Part shown: positions 1-8,007 of the stretch, one piece after another | Layout of the letters: the number at the start of each line of letters is the position of its first letter | Position numbering within the stretch: the first letter of the stretch is position 1 | DNA from: Aphodovivens sp036306585 | Lineage (GTDB): Bacteria; Actinomycetota; Coriobacteriia; Coriobacteriales; Eggerthellaceae | Direction: 5' to 3' | Length of the DNA stretch: 64,000 nt | Assembly (NCBI GenBank): GCA_036306585.1 | Contig: JAXJZF010000006.1 | Location: 310,001-374,000 of the forward strand | Translations under genes and position numbers: made by a program | The notes under the pieces: generated by a model | What the model saw: only the letters and a program-made list of their open reading frames with translations | Told to the model about the DNA's origin: nothing | Databases searched by the model: none

Positions 1-56
1 CTTTGCATTGCATATCCCTGCTTTAGAAACAGTAGAAGAAAGGCGGAACCAGCACG

Positions 57-815
57 ATGCTCTATGAAATAAGCTTCAGCCCCACAGGAGGGACGAAGAA
101 GGTCGCCGCAATCGTATCGGAATCCCTCTCCAAGGATATCGAGCCGGTCGATCTCATGGATGGCGGAAGGGACTTTTCAGAAGTCTCGCTGGACTCTTCG
201 GGCATAGCGGTGATCGCGGTTCCCTCATTCGGCGGGCGCGTGCCCGCTCCGGCGGCAGAGCGAATCGCCTGCATTCGGGCAAACGGTGCAAAAGCCGTTT
301 TGGTTTGCGTTTATGGAAACCGAGCATACGAAGACACCTTGGTGGAGCTGCAGGATGCCGCGAAGCAGGCAGGATTCCAGGTGATTTGCGGGATCGCTGC
401 CATTGCGGAGCATTCGATCGTCCGTCGGTTCGCAACGGGCCGCCCCGACGATATCGACCGTGCGGCCTTGAGCCGATTCGCATCGGAAATCCAACGCAAA
501 GTCGACGCGGGGGATTGCTCCGAGCCGCGTATCCCGGGCGATCGCCCCTACAAGAAGGCCGGCAGGGCGGGCATGGTGCCGAAACCCGACGAGAAATGCA
601 CGGAATGCGGGCTATGTGCTGGGAAATGCCCGGTTGGAGCCATCGATGGAAGGGATCCTCGGAAGGTGGACAAGGCGAAATGCATCTCCTGCATGGGCTG
701 CGTGTCGGTTTGCCCCCATGATGCGCGGGGTGTCAACGGCACCATGCTCCTTGTTGTCGGCGCTATGCTCAAAAAAGCATGCTCCCAACGCAAGGAGTGC
801 GAGATTTACCTCTAG
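57..815 (+). CDS. EFR1-type ferredoxin with flavodoxin-like N-terminal domain
   Basis: The protein has 252 residues. The N-terminal half looks like a flavodoxin fold: it opens with a short strand and an FSPTGGTKK phosphate-loop-like segment and later has PSFGGRVP. The C-terminal part carries two 4Fe-4S motifs, CTECGLCAGKCP and CISCMGCVSVCP, near residues 180-220. This is the architecture of EFR1-family ferrodoxins, which are soluble electron carriers or small oxidoreductases of anaerobes. An AGAAAGGCGG purine stretch lies upstream of the ATG. The gene stands alone and ends before a strong inverted repeat. A role as electron donor to the nitrogenase 6 kb away is possible but unsupported. Confidence 0.85.
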   Translation: MLYEISFSPTGGTKKVAAIVSESLSKDIEPVDLMDGGRDFSEVSLDSSGIAVIAVPSFGGRVPAPAAERIACIRANGAKAVLVCVYGNRAYEDTLVELQDAAKQAGFQVICGIAAIAEHSIVRRFATGRPDDIDRAALSRFASEIQRKVDAGDCSEPRIPGDRPYKKAGRAGMVPKPDEKCTECGLCAGKCPVGAIDGRDPRKVDKAKCISCMGCVSVCPHDARGVNGTMLLVVGAMLKKACSQRKECEIYL

Positions 816-822
816 GGCTTCA

Positions 823-865
823 CCGCACGCATGATCGCTTGTGTGAAGCGCGTTCATGCGTGCGG
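823..865. terminator. Inverted repeat between convergent genes, likely terminator
   Basis: Twelve-base perfect arms (CCGCACGCATGA at 823-834 and its complement at 854-865) enclose a loop that itself can pair (CGCTT with AAGCG). It sits between the stop of the ferredoxin gene and the stop of the convergent minus-strand gene. A T-rich stretch (ATCTTTTT) follows on the plus strand after a short gap. Confidence 0.6.
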
Positions 866-894
866 CCTGTAGAAAATCTTTTTGGAGTTTGCTG

Positions 895-1257
895 CTACAG
901 TTTCACGCGGCCGAATTTCGCCAGGATTTCGGATGCTGCGGTGCAGGTGGGGCAAGCGCAGAATTTCGCGCCTGCGTCTTTGCGTTCCTTCTGCTCGGCG
1001 AGGCGCTTTGCCGCCTCTTCTTCGCCGAAGACCTCTTTGCCGGGGCCTTCCAAGAAGGAGATCAGCCCGTCGATGGTGCGTGGGCGCCCATCCAGGTAGT
1101 CCACCAGCTTGGCTGCGGCATCGTCGGCAGCGGCTTCGTCTGCGGCGACAGCGTCGAGCCATGCCTGGGCGGCGTCTTTGGTTTCCTGCTTGCTGGATCC
1201 GGCGGTCGCGATGATCTCAGCGCGCTCCTTCACGTAGTCGAACAGTTCCTTTTCCAT
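895..1257 (-). CDS. Small protein with C-terminal CACPTC motif, function unknown
   Basis: This 120-residue acidic, Ala/Glu-rich, mostly helical soluble protein ends with a CACPTC motif in a short tail (residues about 103-108). The motif could bind a metal or be redox active. I do not recognise the family with certainty. Small proteins of this kind in Coriobacteriia sometimes carry chaperone-like labels, but nothing in the sequence supports an Hsp90 fold. The start has a good ribosome site (GGAGG just upstream on the minus strand). The gene stands alone, convergent with the ferredoxin gene. Confidence 0.65.
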   Translation of the reverse strand: MEKELFDYVKERAEIIATAGSSKQETKDAAQAWLDAVAADEAAADDAAAKLVDYLDGRPRTIDGLISFLEGPGKEVFGEEEAAKRLAEQKERKDAGAKFCACPTCTAASEILAKFGRVKL

Positions 1258-1366
1258 GGAAGCCTCCTTCGGTCGAAACGATCCCTTTCAGCATCATAGA
1301 TCAAGTCTTCCGGCATGTGGTGGACATCATGTTCGCCGATCGGCTCCTCGTTTCCTCCGTTCCTTC

Positions 1367-2020
1367 TTAATGTTGAAGGAGCCGTTTCAGTTCATCTGCG
1401 AGTTGCCCGCCCATCGAAAGGCAAAGGATGATTCCCGTTCCGACGGCGGCTGTGAGGTTGAATGCGGAGGGAATGGGATTCTCCACTGCATGCGCTGCGA
1501 GGAATGCCAGGGGGATCAGCCCGATTGCGATGTTGAAGAGGATGTATTTCGAATAGGCTCCGGTGAATTGGCGGGAAAGCAGGATGATCAGCATCGAATC
1601 GAAGACAAGCGACGTGATGCTGATTCCGGGAATGATGAAATCGATCGCATTCTGATCGTCCGTGGCTGCGTACCAGATGTATGCCAAGGCGATGATGACG
1701 AGAAAGTAGCGAACAACGGAGCGGAAGACGCTCGGACTGTGGAGGATGATGTTTCTGACAAAGAGGTAATTCACCGTCAAAGCGACCGCGACGCTCACCG
1801 TGATTCCGATAGGGGCTCGAAGCAGGGTGCAGAGCAGGGCGGACACGATGACTAGGCAAAGGGTGATGGCGCCCAAAACCATCTGGGCTTTTCGGGAGGT
1901 CTTCCCGAGAGAGTTGGGGGGAAAGGGGGACGGGATGGGGGTCCCGGAAAGGCGGGATCCGCATAGGGGGCAGGAGGAATGCCTGCCCGAAACGTCTATC
2001 CCGCACAAGCTACATCTCAT
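1367..2020 (-). CDS. DUF6320-like zinc-ribbon membrane protein
   Basis: The 217-residue protein begins with a zinc ribbon of the CSLCG...CPLCG type (residues 3-21). About six hydrophobic segments follow from residue 47 to the C terminus. This matches small DUF6320-type membrane proteins. Its start overlaps the stop of the acyltransferase gene by 11 bases, so it is the third gene of a translationally coupled operon (hydrolase, acyltransferase, this gene). The association suggests a shared task in acyl-ester or envelope lipid chemistry, which is inference. The substrate is unknown. Confidence 0.7.
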   Translation of the reverse strand: MRCSLCGIDVSGRHSSCPLCGSRLSGTPIPSPFPPNSLGKTSRKAQMVLGAITLCLVIVSALLCTLLRAPIGITVSVAVALTVNYLFVRNIILHSPSVFRSVVRYFLVIIALAYIWYAATDDQNAIDFIIPGISITSLVFDSMLIILLSRQFTGAYSKYILFNIAIGLIPLAFLAAHAVENPIPSAFNLTAAVGTGIILCLSMGGQLADELKRLLQH

Positions 2021-3260
2021 CGTCGTCCTCCTCCTTGCTTATGTTGATGCTGCCCTCGATGCCGAGGTCTTTGAATATCCGACAGAGGTTTCGCATGACT
2101 GAGAGGTCGGTGAACGAAGTTGAGAAGCCCAGGCTCAAATCGTCTTTGCATGTGCAGATCGTGAAATTCATTCCCGCGGGGGACGTGAGCACGTTCACGT
2201 TCTCGATGCGGGACGATGCGTATTCCGGGAACTCGATCACGCCAAGGCTTGAAACGGTGGCGGTGACGTCGCCTTCGGTTACCCTTCCGGCGATCTTGAG
2301 TGCTTGATCCTTTATGAAGACGGGAGCGAATCGCAAAAAGGGGTTTTTCTCCAACGCGATCATATGATTCATCCTGCGCTTCAGATTTTCGAGGGAAGTG
2401 CCTGCGCGCATTTGCCGCTGCACTTCCTTCGCCACGGCATCTATCGGCTCATCGTCGATTCCCGGCTTGTATTCCACGAAAGCAAGCCCGAAGAAGTTTT
2501 TCGTGGTGCTCGATCCGAAGAAACGCCTAAGATCCACGGGAATATCCAGGCGTATCGCCTTGTTTCGCTCGCGCGTGCGCATCTGGCTTCGTATGGCGCA
2601 GATGACCGCCGCAATGATCAAAGACGTCAGGCTCGCTCCGATTCCCCGCGCAAGGGAAAGCGCCCGCGCTGCCGAGGTGTGGTATTCAAGGTAGACGGGC
2701 GATAGCACGTTCTTCGTGCCTTCGAGATGGAAAACACGGGGTTTTCTGGTCGATCCTGCAAGGCCTTTTTCGTAATGCGCATCGAAGCTGTTCTCGAGCT
2801 TTTGCTCATCCGTGGAGAACGGGGCGATACTCGACTCCGGATGGCCGTAATGCTTTTGGGTGTAGGCGATGACGAGGGCTTTGAAGAAGTCGAGGGTTCC
2901 GCGCCCATCGGAGATGATATGGGATATCTCCAGATTGATGCGTTTGCCGTAGTACGAAACCCTGAACAGCACGCTTTTCTCGTTGACATGCAGCCCGTGG
3001 CATATGGGCGCGCTTTCCTCGGAGACGGATGGGGCGTCGCGGGATTGTTCGAGGTAATGCCAGAACAATCCGCTCCTCAGCCTCACGTTGAAGCTGGGAT
3101 AGACCTCCAATGCGCGATCGAGGGCGCATTGGAGGTCTGCGGCGTCGACCGGTTCATCCATCGTGGCGGAGTAGCGAAAGACGGTTTGCGTCGGGCTGCC
3201 CGCCTGGGAGGCGTAGAACTTCCCTATGTTGTCTAATCGGTACCAAGCAGTCTTATCCAT
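2010..3260 (-). CDS. Condensation-fold acyltransferase (alcohol acetyltransferase-like)
   Basis: The protein has 416 residues from the ATG at 3260 (MDKTAWYRLDNIGKFYAS); an in-frame upstream extension has the wrong composition. It carries the HxxxDG acyltransferase signature as HIISDG in its first half. It also has the two-lobed length of the CoA-dependent acyltransferase/condensation superfamily that includes alcohol O-acetyltransferases and PapA-like enzymes. The start overlaps the end of the upstream hydrolase gene by 28 bases and the stop overlaps the next gene by 11. An acyltransferase encoded with an esterase suggests making and breaking the same ester, but the acyl donor and acceptor cannot be read from the sequence. 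Confidence 0.75.
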   Translation of the reverse strand: MDKTAWYRLDNIGKFYASQAGSPTQTVFRYSATMDEPVDAADLQCALDRALEVYPSFNVRLRSGLFWHYLEQSRDAPSVSEESAPICHGLHVNEKSVLFRVSYYGKRINLEISHIISDGRGTLDFFKALVIAYTQKHYGHPESSIAPFSTDEQKLENSFDAHYEKGLAGSTRKPRVFHLEGTKNVLSPVYLEYHTSAARALSLARGIGASLTSLIIAAVICAIRSQMRTRERNKAIRLDIPVDLRRFFGSSTTKNFFGLAFVEYKPGIDDEPIDAVAKEVQRQMRAGTSLENLKRRMNHMIALEKNPFLRFAPVFIKDQALKIAGRVTEGDVTATVSSLGVIEFPEYASSRIENVNVLTSPAGMNFTICTCKDDLSLGFSTSFTDLSVMRNLCRIFKDLGIEGSINISKEEDDDEM

Positions 3261-4255
3261 GAGGGGCTTCCTTCGTTTTGGCGCAGGGGATCGCCGTCGA
3301 GGAAATGCTTGCAGATAAGCAGGGTATCCCGGACCACGGTGAGGATGGAAGGATAGAGGAGGTAGCCGTGGACGGCGTTGAGCATGCGATAGCACGATGC
3401 TTCGCCGCTTTCGAGTTCGATGCGTGCCGCGAACGTCTCCCCTTCATCCCTCAAAGGGCAGTATTCGGCGGATATCAGAAGCGTTCGAGGCTGACCCGAA
3501 AGATCGGGTTCGAGCAGCGGGGCGAGGTAGGGGTTTTCAAGATCTTCGTCCGAAGAGCGGTAGAGGTCCATGTAGCCTTCGATATCCCTCCAGGTAAGGA
3601 GGTAATCTTCTCCGTTTTCCCGCACCGAGTCGAATATGGTCGTCGCCGGGTTGTGATCGTTGTACGTCGCCGGGTAGAACAGGATCTGGTTGGAGGGATG
3701 GAATGCCCCTCGGTCCCGCGCCATGATGGACACGACCGAAGCCAGGTTGCCTCCTGCGCTGTCCCCGCAGATGGTGATGGAGTCGGAGGGGGTTCCGGGG
3801 AGAATCTCGCCCGCGAACAGCTGGCGGGCAGCTTCGTAGCAATCCTCTGCCGCTTGGGGGAATCGGTGGTCGGGGGAGCGCCTGTAATCGATGGAGACAA
3901 CGCGACGTTCGAGTCTGATCGCCATGGAGGTGCATGCGTCGATGTAGAGGTCTACGTTCCCGTTAGCCCATCCACCGCCGTGGATGAACAGGATGGTTCC
4001 CCGATAGGCTTCAGCGGATCGAAACCCCCCTGGAAGGGAGATGCTCAGGTTCAAGGGGGTGAAGACTCTCAGGGGGACGTTGTATCCGTCGGGCATGGTG
4101 GCCGTGGCGCCCTCGATACGGCAGCGCGGGTTGGGAACGGACAGCTTGGCGACGACATCCTCGATGCGACGCTGGGTTTGATAGAAATCCGCTGCATCGG
4201 GCTTGACCTGCGAAGCGACTTTGTAAGCCGCAAGGATCGCTTTGTTCAGTGGCAT
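3233..4255 (-). CDS. Alpha/beta hydrolase, hormone-sensitive-lipase type
   Basis: The protein has 340 residues. The oxyanion motif HGGGW (in FIHGGGWANGN) is followed about 70 residues later by the nucleophile elbow GDSAGG, which is the HSL/esterase arrangement. A candidate catalytic His lies near VHGYL close to the C terminus. No signal peptide is evident, so it is probably cytoplasmic. It is the first gene of the minus-strand operon with the acyltransferase and the DUF6320-like protein. The likely reaction is hydrolysis of a short carboxylic ester; the substrate is unknown. Confidence 0.8.
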   Translation of the reverse strand: MPLNKAILAAYKVASQVKPDAADFYQTQRRIEDVVAKLSVPNPRCRIEGATATMPDGYNVPLRVFTPLNLSISLPGGFRSAEAYRGTILFIHGGGWANGNVDLYIDACTSMAIRLERRVVSIDYRRSPDHRFPQAAEDCYEAARQLFAGEILPGTPSDSITICGDSAGGNLASVVSIMARDRGAFHPSNQILFYPATYNDHNPATTIFDSVRENGEDYLLTWRDIEGYMDLYRSSDEDLENPYLAPLLEPDLSGQPRTLLISAEYCPLRDEGETFAARIELESGEASCYRMLNAVHGYLLYPSILTVVRDTLLICKHFLDGDPLRQNEGSPSWIRLLGTD

Positions 4256-4492
4256 GGTTCCCTCCTGCCTTCGGCGCCGAGCGGGCTCGTTGCCTACAGT
4301 GTACTACTCGGTGCTTGCTTTCAGGCAGGGGCAGGGTCTGCAAGGCGCCTCGTTTCCGATGTCGTGCGAGCGGGACATGGGCATGCGCGGGTCCGCCCAA
4401 CTTGGACACAAGGCGGGCTGCGTGTCCTTCTGAGCGGTGGCGCAGCGTGCTGAAATGAAGGCATCGAAAAAACCGTGCAGAAAGGATACCCC

Positions 4493-4861
4493 ATGAACAC
4501 CGACGTTACCTATGCCGAGCAGATCGCTGCCGAGTATGCGCCTAAGGAAGCAAGCCGCGTGGTGGCGCTGCGCAAATTGGACCGTCGAGCAAAGCTGCCG
4601 GCGAACGTGTTCGCCTATGCATTCGGCATCGTCGCGGCACTTGTAATGGGAGCGGGTATGTGCCTTTCGATGGGCGTGATCGGCGGCGGCGATGTTCCTT
4701 CCATGGGGGCAGGCATCGCCATCGGCATCGCCGGGCTTGCGATGATGGGCTCGAACTATCCCATCTACCGGCGTTTGCTGGCTGGAGGCAAACGGCGCTA
4801 TGCCGCCGATATCGTGCGTCTTGCGAACGACATCGCGCGGGATGGGGCGGATGCGCGCTAG
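4493..4861 (+). CDS. Small two-helix membrane protein
   Basis: The protein has 122 residues from the ATG at 4493, preceded by AGAAAGGA at good spacing. A charged N-terminal segment of about 35 residues (YAEQIAAEYAPKEASRVVAL) precedes two hydrophobic segments (about 42-64 and 70-92) and a short basic tail. Proteins like this in anaerobes are sometimes labelled dihydropteridine reductase, but no cofactor-binding motif is present and I do not support that label. The next gene downstream, 119 bases away, is a TetR regulator, possibly cotranscribed. Confidence 0.65.
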   Translation: MNTDVTYAEQIAAEYAPKEASRVVALRKLDRRAKLPANVFAYAFGIVAALVMGAGMCLSMGVIGGGDVPSMGAGIAIGIAGLAMMGSNYPIYRRLLAGGKRRYAADIVRLANDIARDGADAR

Positions 4862-4980
4862 GATGCCGTCTATCGGTGCCGCCACGCGCGCATTCTGCTA
4901 CATTGGGATCCGCCTATGCGGGCATCTTGAAGGCGATTCCGATCATGGGCGCGATGCGTCTTGGCAGGGCGGAGGTGGGG

Positions 4981-5559
4981 ATGAAGAAGGGCAGGTACTT
5001 CGAAACGGCGGAGCTCATGGATGAGGCGTTCCTTGCGCTGCTACAGGAAAAGCCGCTTGAGTTCGTTACCGCGAAGGAAGTGTGCGCTCGCGCGGGCGTG
5101 AGCCGCTCGACGTTCTATCTCCACTACGAGGGCATGGCGGACCTGCTCGAGGAAAGCGTCCGCCTCGTTCTCGACAGGTTTTTCTCGCGGTTCGACGAGG
5201 GGGCTGGCGAAGACGTTCAAGCCGGGATATGCCAGGGCGACCGGGAGGGGATGCTCCTCATCACGCCGAAGTACCTGCGCCCTTATTTGGCGTTCGTTCG
5301 CGAGAACAGGACGTTGTTCCTCGCCTTGATAGGCAACGCCTCCGCGTTGGGGCTCAAGGATGTGTATGCGGATATGGAACGGGTGGTCATTGCTCCCGTG
5401 CTAAGCCGCTTCGGCGTCGTCGAGGAGGACAAGGGCTATTTCGTTGCGTTCTACCTGCAGGGATGCATGGCGATTGTGGAGAAATGGGTGCGAGGCGGCT
5501 GCGAAGACCCCATCGAGCGCGTGATGTCGGTCATGGAACGTTGTTGCGGCGCGCGCTAG
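4981..5559 (+). CDS. TetR/AcrR family transcriptional regulator
   Basis: The protein has 192 residues from the ATG at 4981, with GGAGG five bases upstream. The N-terminal helix-turn-helix is typical of the family (VTAKEVCARAGVSRSTFYLH, about residues 25-45). A divergent all-helical ligand domain follows. Candidate targets are itself, the small membrane protein upstream and possibly nifV, whose control region starts 89 bases after the stop and contains a large inverted repeat. That last link is speculative. Confidence 0.8.
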   Translation: MKKGRYFETAELMDEAFLALLQEKPLEFVTAKEVCARAGVSRSTFYLHYEGMADLLEESVRLVLDRFFSRFDEGAGEDVQAGICQGDREGMLLITPKYLRPYLAFVRENRTLFLALIGNASALGLKDVYADMERVVIAPVLSRFGVVEEDKGYFVAFYLQGCMAIVEKWVRGGCEDPIERVMSVMERCCGAR

Positions 5560-5647
5560 GGTCTTCGCGATGCGACGTGCTGAAGGCGCCGGTGCGGCAT
5601 TTGCTCGGGCGTATGATGTAATCGTTGCCACGGGATGCAGAAACCCT

Positions 5648-5687
5648 CCTGAAACATCGCGGCACTAGAATGCCCCCATGTTTCAGG
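5648..5687. promoter_or_regulatory. 10-bp inverted repeat spanning nifV promoter and start codon
   Basis: CCTGAAACAT at 5648-5657 is matched exactly by its complement ATGTTTCAGG at 5678-5687, with a 20-base spacer. The right arm begins with the nifV ATG and the spacer contains a TAGAAT -10 element. The geometry fits a repressor operator. If transcription starts further upstream, it would instead form an RNA hairpin burying the start codon. Confidence 0.55.
5666..5671 (+). promoter_or_regulatory. nifV: Candidate -10 element of nifV (TAGAAT)
   Basis: TAGAAT ends six bases before the nifV ATG and no Shine-Dalgarno-like purine run precedes that ATG. This placement would put the transcript start at or next to the start codon, a leaderless mRNA. 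No convincing -35 element was found at 16-18 bases. Confidence 0.4.
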
Positions 5688-6817
5688 ATCGCTGGCAGGG
5701 CACGTGCCCTCACACTCTTTTCTACGACGACACCACCTTGCGCGATGGCGAGCAGGCTCCTGGCGTGGTGTTCACCTATGAGGAGAAGCTGAAGATCGCG
5801 CAGGCGCTCAGCCGGGCAGGGGTTCACCAGATCGAAGCGGGCATCCCTGCCATGGGCGGCGACGAGCTGGGGTTTCTCGAGGAGCTGGCAAGTCAGAACT
5901 TGCAGGCAAGCATCCTTGCTTGGGTTCGCGCGAGAACGCAGGAAGTGGAAGCCGCCGCGATGTGCGGTGCGGATGCAGTCGCTATTTCGGCCCCGGCAAG
6001 CGACATCCACATTGCAACGAGCTTCGGCAGCGATCGAAAGAAGGTCCTCGACTCCTTGCGGCGTTGCGTTGCGCGCGGGAAGGAGCTCGGGCTGTACGTT
6101 TCGGCCGATGCGGAGGACGCGAGCCGCGCCGACCCGGCTTTCCTCGACGAGCTTATCGCTGCCGCCGAGCAAGAAGGGGCCGATCGTTTTCGTTATTGCG
6201 ACACGTTGGGCATCCTCGACCCGAAACGCTCCTACGAGGTGATCTCCCGCTTGAGGCGCGCGAGCTCGCTGCCCTTGGAAGTGCACATGCACAACGATTT
6301 CGGTCTGGCGACCGCCAACACCCTTGCCGCCTATCATGCGGGCGCCAGCTGGGCGAACGTCACCGTCGCCGGGGTGGGGGAGAGGGCGGGAAACGCCTCG
6401 CTCGAACAGGTCGTCATGGCGTTACAGCAGCTTGAGGGCGTTGCCGCGCCGATCGATCCGAAATCGCTGCGCCCCTTGGCCCAGATGGTGCTTTCGGCGG
6501 CGGGCATCGAGGCGAGCCCCTATGCGCCCATCATCGGAGAGAACGTCTTCTCCCACGAAAGTGGCATCCATGTCGACGGGCAGATCAAAAACCATCGCGC
6601 TTACGAACCGTTCGACCCGCAGCTGATCGGCGCGCACCGGCGCATCGTCATCGGAAAGCATTCGGGCACCCATGCCGTGAAGGCGAAGTATGCCCAGCTG
6701 GGCATAGATATGGGCGATGACGAGGCAAGGGCGTTGCTTGAGCGCATCAGGAAGCGTGCGATGGAGCTCAAAGGACCGCTTTCCGATGCCGAGCTGCTCG
6801 CTCTGAAGGAGCGGTAA
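5678..6817 (+). CDS. nifV: Homocitrate synthase NifV
   Basis: The protein has 379 residues. It condenses acetyl-CoA with 2-oxoglutarate to homocitrate, the organic ligand of FeMo-cofactor. The N-terminal DDTTLRDGEQAPG motif (residues about 17-29) and the HMHNDFGLA metal-binding segment are those of the DRE-TIM metallolyase family (isopropylmalate/homocitrate synthases). The length is close to that of NifV proteins and lacks the long regulatory C-terminal domain of LeuA. The position directly upstream of nifH, on the same strand, argues for NifV over LeuA or AksA. It is separated from nifH by about 310 bases that hold a separate leader, so it probably has its own promoter. Confidence 0.9.
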   Translation: MFQDRWQGTCPHTLFYDDTTLRDGEQAPGVVFTYEEKLKIAQALSRAGVHQIEAGIPAMGGDELGFLEELASQNLQASILAWVRARTQEVEAAAMCGADAVAISAPASDIHIATSFGSDRKKVLDSLRRCVARGKELGLYVSADAEDASRADPAFLDELIAAAEQEGADRFRYCDTLGILDPKRSYEVISRLRRASSLPLEVHMHNDFGLATANTLAAYHAGASWANVTVAGVGERAGNASLEQVVMALQQLEGVAAPIDPKSLRPLAQMVLSAAGIEASPYAPIIGENVFSHESGIHVDGQIKNHRAYEPFDPQLIGAHRRIVIGKHSGTHAVKAKYAQLGIDMGDDEARALLERIRKRAMELKGPLSDAELLALKER

Positions 6818-6979
6818 CATCTGCCGGCGTCCGGCGCTCGCATCCCATTTGCATTCGAACCCTGCCGCCGCCCCCGGCTGTGGATGCCGCCCTTCTTCGC
6901 GTTGCGAATTCCTATGAACGGGTCGTGAATTAACCCCCATGCAACACAGGTCGCGACACCCTATGGTAAGTTCATATCA

Positions 6980-7024
6980 GTTGTTGCAAGGGGGCACAAC
7001 TTCAAGTCGTGAATGAGCACGGCT
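6980..7024 (+). promoter_or_regulatory. Dual hexaloop hairpins in the nifH leader, candidate ANTAR target
   Basis: Two adjacent hairpins are visible. The first (6980-7000) pairs GTTGTTGC with GCACAAC, with one bulged U, around the six-base loop AAGGGG. The second (7005-7024) pairs AGTCGTG with CACGGCT, with one G-U pair, around the loop AATGAG. Both loops have A at position 1 and G at position 4, the known signature of RNA bound by ANTAR antiterminators such as EutV. The linker is four bases. A strong terminator starts 16 bases after the second hairpin, and an ANTAR response regulator is encoded at 16732-17301. Direct overlap of the second hairpin with the terminator arm, common in known cases, is not seen here. 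Confidence 0.75.
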
Positions 7025-7040
7025 GCAAGCAGGCAATGAA

Positions 7041-7081
7041 GCCCGCACTTTCGATCATCCGGTCGAGGTGCGGGCTTTTTT
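7041..7081 (+). terminator. Intrinsic terminator in the nifH leader
   Basis: GCCCGCAC (7041-7048) pairs perfectly with GTGCGGGC (7068-7075), and TTTTTT follows at 7076-7081. Within the loop TCGAT/GTCGA can pair further. It lies 48 bases before the nifH start and after no gene, so it would attenuate nif transcription unless overridden. The flanking AGGCAAT and ATTGCCT can extend the pairing across the U-tract. Confidence 0.85.
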
Positions 7082-7128
7082 ATTGCCTCGGGAAGTGGAA
7101 TCGGGCGAGACAGAGAGGCAGGAGAACC

Positions 7129-7953
7129 ATGCGACAGGTAGCAATTTACGGAAAGGGAGGCATCGGCAAGTCCACCACCACGCAGAACCTCACGGCGGCG
7201 CTTGCCACGCATCTTGGCAAAAGCATCATGCTGATCGGCTGCGATCCCAAGGCGGACTCCACGCGCATGCTGCTCGGCGGGCTTGCGCAGCGAACCGTGC
7301 TCGACACCCTGCGAGAAGAAGGGGACGAGATCGAGCTCGAGAACATCATGAAGACCGGCTTCGGCAACATCCGCTGCGTCGAGTCGGGCGGACCTGAACC
7401 GGGCGTGGGCTGCGCGGGACGCGGCATCATCACCTCCATCAACATGCTCGAGCAGATGGGCGCCTACACCGACGATTTGGACTATGTGTTCTACGACGTG
7501 CTGGGCGACGTGGTGTGCGGCGGCTTCGCCATGCCTATCCGCGAGGGCAAAGCGCAGGAAATCTATGTTGTGGCATCGGGCGAGCTCATGGCAATGTACG
7601 CTGCCAACAACATCTGCAAGGGCGTCCAGAAATACGCTCGCTCGGGCGGCGTGCGCCTTGGCGGCGTGATCTGCAACTCCCGCAAGGTCGATGGTGAACG
7701 CGAGCTGCTCGAGGCATTCGCGAAAGCGCTCGGCACGCAGCTCATCTACTTCGTCCCCCGCGACAATATCGTCCAGCATGCCGAGATCAACAAGCAAACC
7801 GTCATCGAGTTCGACCCGAATTGCAACCAGGCGGACGCGTACCGCGGGCTTGCGGAGGCGGTGGACAGCAACGACATGTTCGTCATCCCGAAGCCGCTTA
7901 CCCAAGACGAGCTGGAGGACCTCATGATGGAGCACGGCTTCCTGGGAATCTAG
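7129..7953 (+). CDS. nifH: Nitrogenase iron protein NifH
   Basis: The protein has 274 residues from the ATG at 7129, preceded by AGGAG. NifH is the ATP-dependent dinitrogenase reductase, a homodimer bridged by one 4Fe-4S cluster. The P-loop is GKGGIGKST (residues 8-16). The cluster ligands are Cys95 (GVGCAGRG) and Cys130 (DVVCGGF). Arg98, the residue modified by DraT in some species, is present. It is the first gene of the nif operon, behind a leader with an ANTAR-type target and terminator. The following nifI1 and nifI2 suggest post-translational switching by PII-like proteins. Confidence 0.97.
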   Translation: MRQVAIYGKGGIGKSTTTQNLTAALATHLGKSIMLIGCDPKADSTRMLLGGLAQRTVLDTLREEGDEIELENIMKTGFGNIRCVESGGPEPGVGCAGRGIITSINMLEQMGAYTDDLDYVFYDVLGDVVCGGFAMPIREGKAQEIYVVASGELMAMYAANNICKGVQKYARSGGVRLGGVICNSRKVDGERELLEAFAKALGTQLIYFVPRDNIVQHAEINKQTVIEFDPNCNQADAYRGLAEAVDSNDMFVIPKPLTQDELEDLMMEHGFLGI

Positions 7954-8007
7954 GCCACGCTGATCCAGACACCGCACAAGCGACACCACCACAATAAGGA
8001 GACCCTT

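Noticed and set aside
4493..4861. Dihydropteridine reductase
   Set aside because: The protein is 122 residues with two membrane helices and no nucleotide-binding motif, so the label sometimes given to relatives is not supported.
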